From positions 12,896,040 to 12,960,039 of the forward strand of contig OV277861.1 in the NCBI GenBank assembly GCA_922989275.2: 64,000 nucleotides of DNA, read 5' to 3'. Position 1 is the first letter of the stretch; every line of letters begins with the position of its first letter. The notes below the pieces were generated by a model that was given only the letters and a program-made list of their open reading frames with translations, was not told the origin of the DNA and searched no databases. A program made the position numbers and the translations under genes. Shown piece after piece: positions 60,249 to 64,000 of this stretch. This stretch comes from Gari tellinella (lineage: Eukaryota > Mollusca > Bivalvia > Cardiida > Psammobiidae).

Positions 60249-61725
60249 TTAAACATGTCTTTAGTCTGTAATGTGTGCATATCCTGAATAGATTTTTTTC
60301 TGCAATTCATAGAGTGATCAATAGACAATATTCTTGGTAAACAAAAACAAAATGAATTGGCATTTTGTCCCAAAAATATGGAATTTTATCATGACAAGTT
60401 TTCAGAAATCTCATTCCAAGGCATTTTCAATGGGGAATGTTAACCAGAAATTAGCGATACGTTTGGATACATGGTTATTATTCGTAAGAAGTGTCACTGA
60501 AAATTCGTTGCCAATATTAACAACTTTAAAGGACAGTACATCAATTTTAAAACACAAATCAAAATTATTTAATAACTTTGTGTCAATTTTTCCATCCGCT
60601 CTGATATGAAAATAGAAGGGAACTCGGAGGTGTTGCGTTGGCAGTTCGGCCTAGTATATATACATAATACAACATAACTTGTATTTATACATTACACAGT
60701 AATCCAGTTTCACAGCAATGCAATGTTTACTATGCCTTGTGAACTTATAGAACGACTACCAGTAGGCTTAATACATATTATCACACGGGGATTTACACAG
60801 TACACACGTATAACTCATCTAAGTGTACTTTGAGCGTCTTTAAGAATGTAAACGCAAAGGGGCAAAGTATGCAGTGATGTAATGCTGCTGGACTGACACT
60901 TTTATTTAATTTTATTTATAGTATCATCGTTGATTTCATTTATTTGTCATGTGTGTAAAGTCAAAACTTTGCATTAGTATACCAACGTGTTGAAGTCGGT
61001 TCATTGTCTTATTGCTTTGATATTATGTATAATCATTCTAGCTTTACATGAAGGGCACTATAGACGTAACTTATTGTTAGATGTACGGAGAAACATGTAT
61101 TTATCTTAATAAATATTTTGAATAATGTAATGTATAACCTTGATCTGAACATAATTTACAAAATAATCGATCAGGATAGTTCGGACCCCGGCTTTGACGA
61201 TAAATCTTTTGATGTCACATCTCACTTACACCATGCTGCAGGAAATGCTGGAAGACAACAGAATGTCCTAATTTTAAGCTAATTGATGATTGACTCTTGA
61301 CTTACTGACACACTGATATATCCGACAATTGCAGTCGGTCCCAAAGGATGTCGAATAAAATACGTTCTACTGTATATGTATTCAAACTTACGTTCTTTGA
61401 AAGGGCGACTCTGCAAAAAGCACACTGTATGTGTGTTTTTATAATAAAGTACAAAAACCCATTGCCTACTATCACATAACTATTCGTTAACGGGGACAAC
61501 AAAATAAACGTGTTTTAGAAGCAAATTAGTAAAGGTTTCGAAATGGAACACGCGATTAATCTTAAGTTCATTTAAATTGAAAATGTTCGGTACATGATAA
61601 GTAATAGAAAATGTTTATTATAATGCTCAATGATCTAGAATGCTACACGATACGCCTAAGAGTATATTTTGAGCTCGTTAAGTATGTACATGTTTAACAC
61701 ATAGTAGACTAAGGTCGACATAGAA

Positions 61726-61785
61726 GTTTGGATCCAGATCAGACGAAGCCAAACGCGTCGTATGGTCAGCATCCACATTTTTAGT
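61726..61785. repeat. Fold-back repeat, GCGTC hairpin family (decayed)
   Basis: GTTTGGATCCAGATCAGACG faces CGTCGTATGGTCAGCATCCA. Confidence 0.6.
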
Positions 61786-61954
61786 ACTTGTTTTGAATTT
61801 TTGTCATTGATTCTACATCATATATATCGTTTGAACGATATAGCAGACAAAATATTCAAACAGACGCCAATAGTACGATGAAGAGTAGCCCGCACGTGTA
61901 ATTTGGTTCTGAAAACGTTAAATGCTTCTGTTACGAGCAGTAATATAATCGACA

Positions 61955-62285
61955 CTCAATAAACTCGTTTAATTCGAGCATGCCCATAAGTTCAAACGTG
62001 GCTTAGCTTTAAAATATGAGTATGTTTGATTTAAGCAACATCGAGTTATGGAAAGTAAACTTATGAAGTACTCTAGGTCGATTTCAGCAAGTTCAAAGTA
62101 TCGTCGAAACTTGATACTTCACACTCGTTTTAATTCGAACATACCCATATTTCAAAGTTAAAACGTGGCTGAGCCACGTTTTAACTTTAAAATACGGGTA
62201 TATTCGATTAAGGCGAGATCGAGTTATTAGATTAAACGTATGAAATACAAGTAATATCGTTTAAAGCAAGTTCGAAGTATCGAGA
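61955..62285. mobile_element. Palindromic MITE units beside the SRCR1 exon
   Basis: At 62132-62216, TCGAACATACCCATATTTCA...AACGTGGC faces GCCACGTT...TACGGGTATATTCGA over a 3-nt loop, about 35 bp per arm. A decayed unit precedes it at 61975-62040. They are related to the fold-back inside 4790-5444. The block ends ~10 bp from the SRCR1 exon donor. Confidence 0.75.
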
Positions 62286-62295
62286 TTATATTTAC

Positions 62296-62462
62296 AATGA
62301 CAGTCTACCCCGGCATCTTCACCATGATTACAGTTGGTTGAAAGCCATGTTCTAGAAGCACAGTGTGTAATATCTTCTTCATATCCCTGACAGCTAAGAT
62401 CATCAACAATTATCTCCCCTCGACCTCGACCATAGTGAGCCGATGCATACGCAGCAACATTG
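62296..62462 (-). CDS. SRCR1 second-half exon
   Basis: This 167-nt exon starts after GTTTATTTAG and ends T|GTAAAT, phase 2 in and phase 1 out. It encodes NVAAYASAHYGRGRGEIIVD, then DLSCQGYEEDITHCASRTW and NCNHGEDAGVDCH, giving C5 to C8. It has the same length as the SRCR5 exon. The GTAAAT donor is weak and a palindromic MITE abuts it. Confidence 0.94.
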
Positions 62463-63061
62463 CTAAATAAACAAATAACAAAATTCAGTGTATTTTAACT
62501 TAGAAACGAGTAACATTGTAACCGCAAACAATACATATACTGCATTTTGATATAACTATTTCAAAAGTGTGATAATATTGTATATAGATATAAAATACTA
62601 TCGTTAATACTCTTTAAAAATTGAAAGGAGCTATCGTGCATTACGTTCGTTTTCAACTAACTTAATCACAAATAAGCATATACTCTCTATAATAATGTTG
62701 CAATGAGTCTATGAACGTTTCTCATTTACAGTCTTTATTTTATTCAAGTGTTATGTGTCTTGTTACTGCGATTATGTGCTATTTACGATGTACAACCAAA
62801 CAAGTCCCTAAACCATTCCCTCGATAGTTTAGTCAGTGCCCAATATGTTTGGTACACATGTTAACAATTTCCTTATTAAAACTTTGAATGGGTGATTCCA
62901 GTTTCCGAAGTTGGTAAAGCCAATTTGTTTACGTTTACAGATTTTTTATGTGACTATAAACAGATCAGACATTGAATAGAGAGCCTCAATAGGCTCATTG
63001 ATCTGTGTATTCACTGTTTGCAAAGGTAAAAGTGATAAATACGTAAAGAGTTTAGATGTAC
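62463..63061 (-). other. Intron inside SRCR1
   Basis: 599 bp, the shortest intron in the set. Nothing recognised apart from a decayed fold-back near 62960-63020 (GATCAGACA... against ...CTCATTGATCTG). Confidence 0.7.
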
Positions 63062-63212
63062 CTGTCACTATCAGTCATGTTTAACATTCTACAAACAACA
63101 AGAGCATCAGCATGGTCAAAGTGGTCATCACATACAGTCCCCCATTGTCCACGGTAATATACCTCTACACGCCCCGAATACATGTCTTGTCCATTCACAA
63201 GGCGAATCTTGT
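63062..63212 (-). CDS. SRCR1 first-half exon
   Basis: This 151-nt exon starts after TTTTTTACAG and ends AG|GTACAT, phase 1 in and phase 2 out. It encodes [20 protein letters not shown], then [20 protein letters not shown] and RMLNMTDS. [15 protein letters not shown] and WGTVCDDxFDxxDA are canonical SRCR. The seam with 62296-62462 is AG|C (Ser). It is the most 5' exon visible; phase 1 entry shows that earlier exons exist to the right. Confidence 0.95.
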
Positions 63213-64000
63213 CTGTAAAAAATACAAAAAAACCTTTCTACCACCCAACACTATAATTGATCAAGTTTCTTATTTATATATGTAGCATGTGTTCGTAGTT
63301 TAACCCATTCACCCCGTAGCCTTTTTTCTAGTATTGAAGACATATTAAAACTTATAGGACGTTAAATGTTAAATAGACTACGTCATAAGGCACATACTGC
63401 ATTACTTTTAGCCTTCTTAACGCTACCATCTGGTCAGATATAGAAAATATTCCGTATGGTACATAATCATGACTATGTAAAGTTGAACTGTTTTATGGTG
63501 GATGTTTATATTAAGGCGTACAGTGGTAAACACGCTATTCCTACCCACTTTACGCGTTCTTACACGTTTCTTACGCGTTTATTATCCGTTTCGTTAAACG
63601 CGTTTCCTAGTCGTTCTCTACGCGTTTCTTTACGCGTTTAAAAGAGCCATAAATCTTGCAAAAGGTTAAGCCTGTTGTTTAGTACAGGTCTACCATATCA
63701 GTGATACCACACGTCCCAAAGGAATGTGACATTACGTAAGCTTATCTGACAGAGGAGCCGCACTTAGTATGACGATAAGGAATATACAATCACAGCATGA
63801 ATTACTTCTTCAGCGAGCCGATAACTTACGAAATGCATATTTGGATACTGTTCTCCACAGGGAATATAAAACTTACCTGAACATGCGTTTTGACTACTGT
63901 ACCCGCATGATATTTTTGATTCAGATCACAAAAATAAACAATAATAGATATAAATAAAAATTAAAACAAAGCACAAGGTTTGTTGATGACTTTGTATCAA
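63213..64000 (-). other. Upstream intron or 5' region; ACGCGT cluster
   Basis: Five ACGCGT motifs crowd 63535-63645 in a loose TTACGCGTTT repeat. A good donor-like CAG|GTAAGT occurs near 63868 on the minus strand, but no convincing exon precedes it. Confidence 0.5.

Larger units (their letters stand above)
55373..62295 (-). other. Intron between SRCR1 and SRCR2
   Basis: It contains a ~125-bp tandem repeat (56080-56455), a dispersed repeat (56839-57331), a CpG-rich patch (58130-58210), a TTAA MITE with a tRNA-like unit (59725-60248), a fold-back (61726-61785) and palindromic MITE units next to the SRCR1 exon. I see no exon. Confidence 0.7.

Noticed and set aside
63860..63910. Possible extra exon ending CAG|GTAAGT on the minus strand
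   Set aside because: A good donor, but only ~20 nt are open after the nearest acceptor and the peptide resembles neither linker nor SRCR.

Overview
This window is AT-rich, intron-rich animal DNA packed with transposable elements. Spliced SRCR and ZP exons, Penelope-like retroelements, tRNA-headed repeats and dense palindromic MITEs suggest a mollusc, most likely a bivalve. That is inference; no species marker is visible, and I see no bacterial-type gene.

The only host gene I can support lies on the minus strand and spans at least 63212 to 5865. I reconstructed 16 exons by translation, splice signals and reading phase. From 5' (right) to 3' (left) they encode SRCR1 (63.2/62.4 kb), SRCR2 (55.3/50.7 kb), a Tyr/Thr linker (47.6 kb), SRCR3 (46.6/45.4 kb), SRCR4 (42.3/30.9 kb), SRCR5 (28.1/22.1 kb), SRCR6 (17.7/11.2 kb), a second linker (10.4 kb) and a ZP-N module (8.7 and 5.9 kb). 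All 16 join in one frame (2358 nt, 785 complete codons). Each SRCR domain has six cysteines and is split over two exons, as in group A. The product is a multi-SRCR, ZP-domain extracellular protein of DMBT1-like architecture. The 5' end lies right of the window. The ZP-C half and stop codon were not found and probably lie left of it.

The gene grew by duplication. A five-exon cassette (151/167/154-157/164/54 nt) occurs twice, and SRCR4 and SRCR5 are younger duplicates whose introns still align in places.

The remaining ~96% is intronic and flanking DNA: a Penelope-like RT relic at the left edge; a near-complete Penelope-like element (11.5-14.3 kb) with terminal repeats and a 10-bp target duplication; a second truncated one (25.1-25.7 kb); two LINE relics and a Tc1-like transposase relic (32-36 kb); arrays of ~170-bp units; a mariner-type element with ~190-bp inverted ends; several MITE families; and many short fold-back repeats, including a perfect 66-bp palindrome.

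The most unusual pattern is a set of DNA-transposon-like elements bounded by inverted repeats (three flanked by TTAA) that carry tRNA-like RNA polymerase III units (A box, B box, T-run) at fixed internal positions. Two related copies carry different tRNA-like modules in the same slot, and one element carries a unit in each arm, facing inward.
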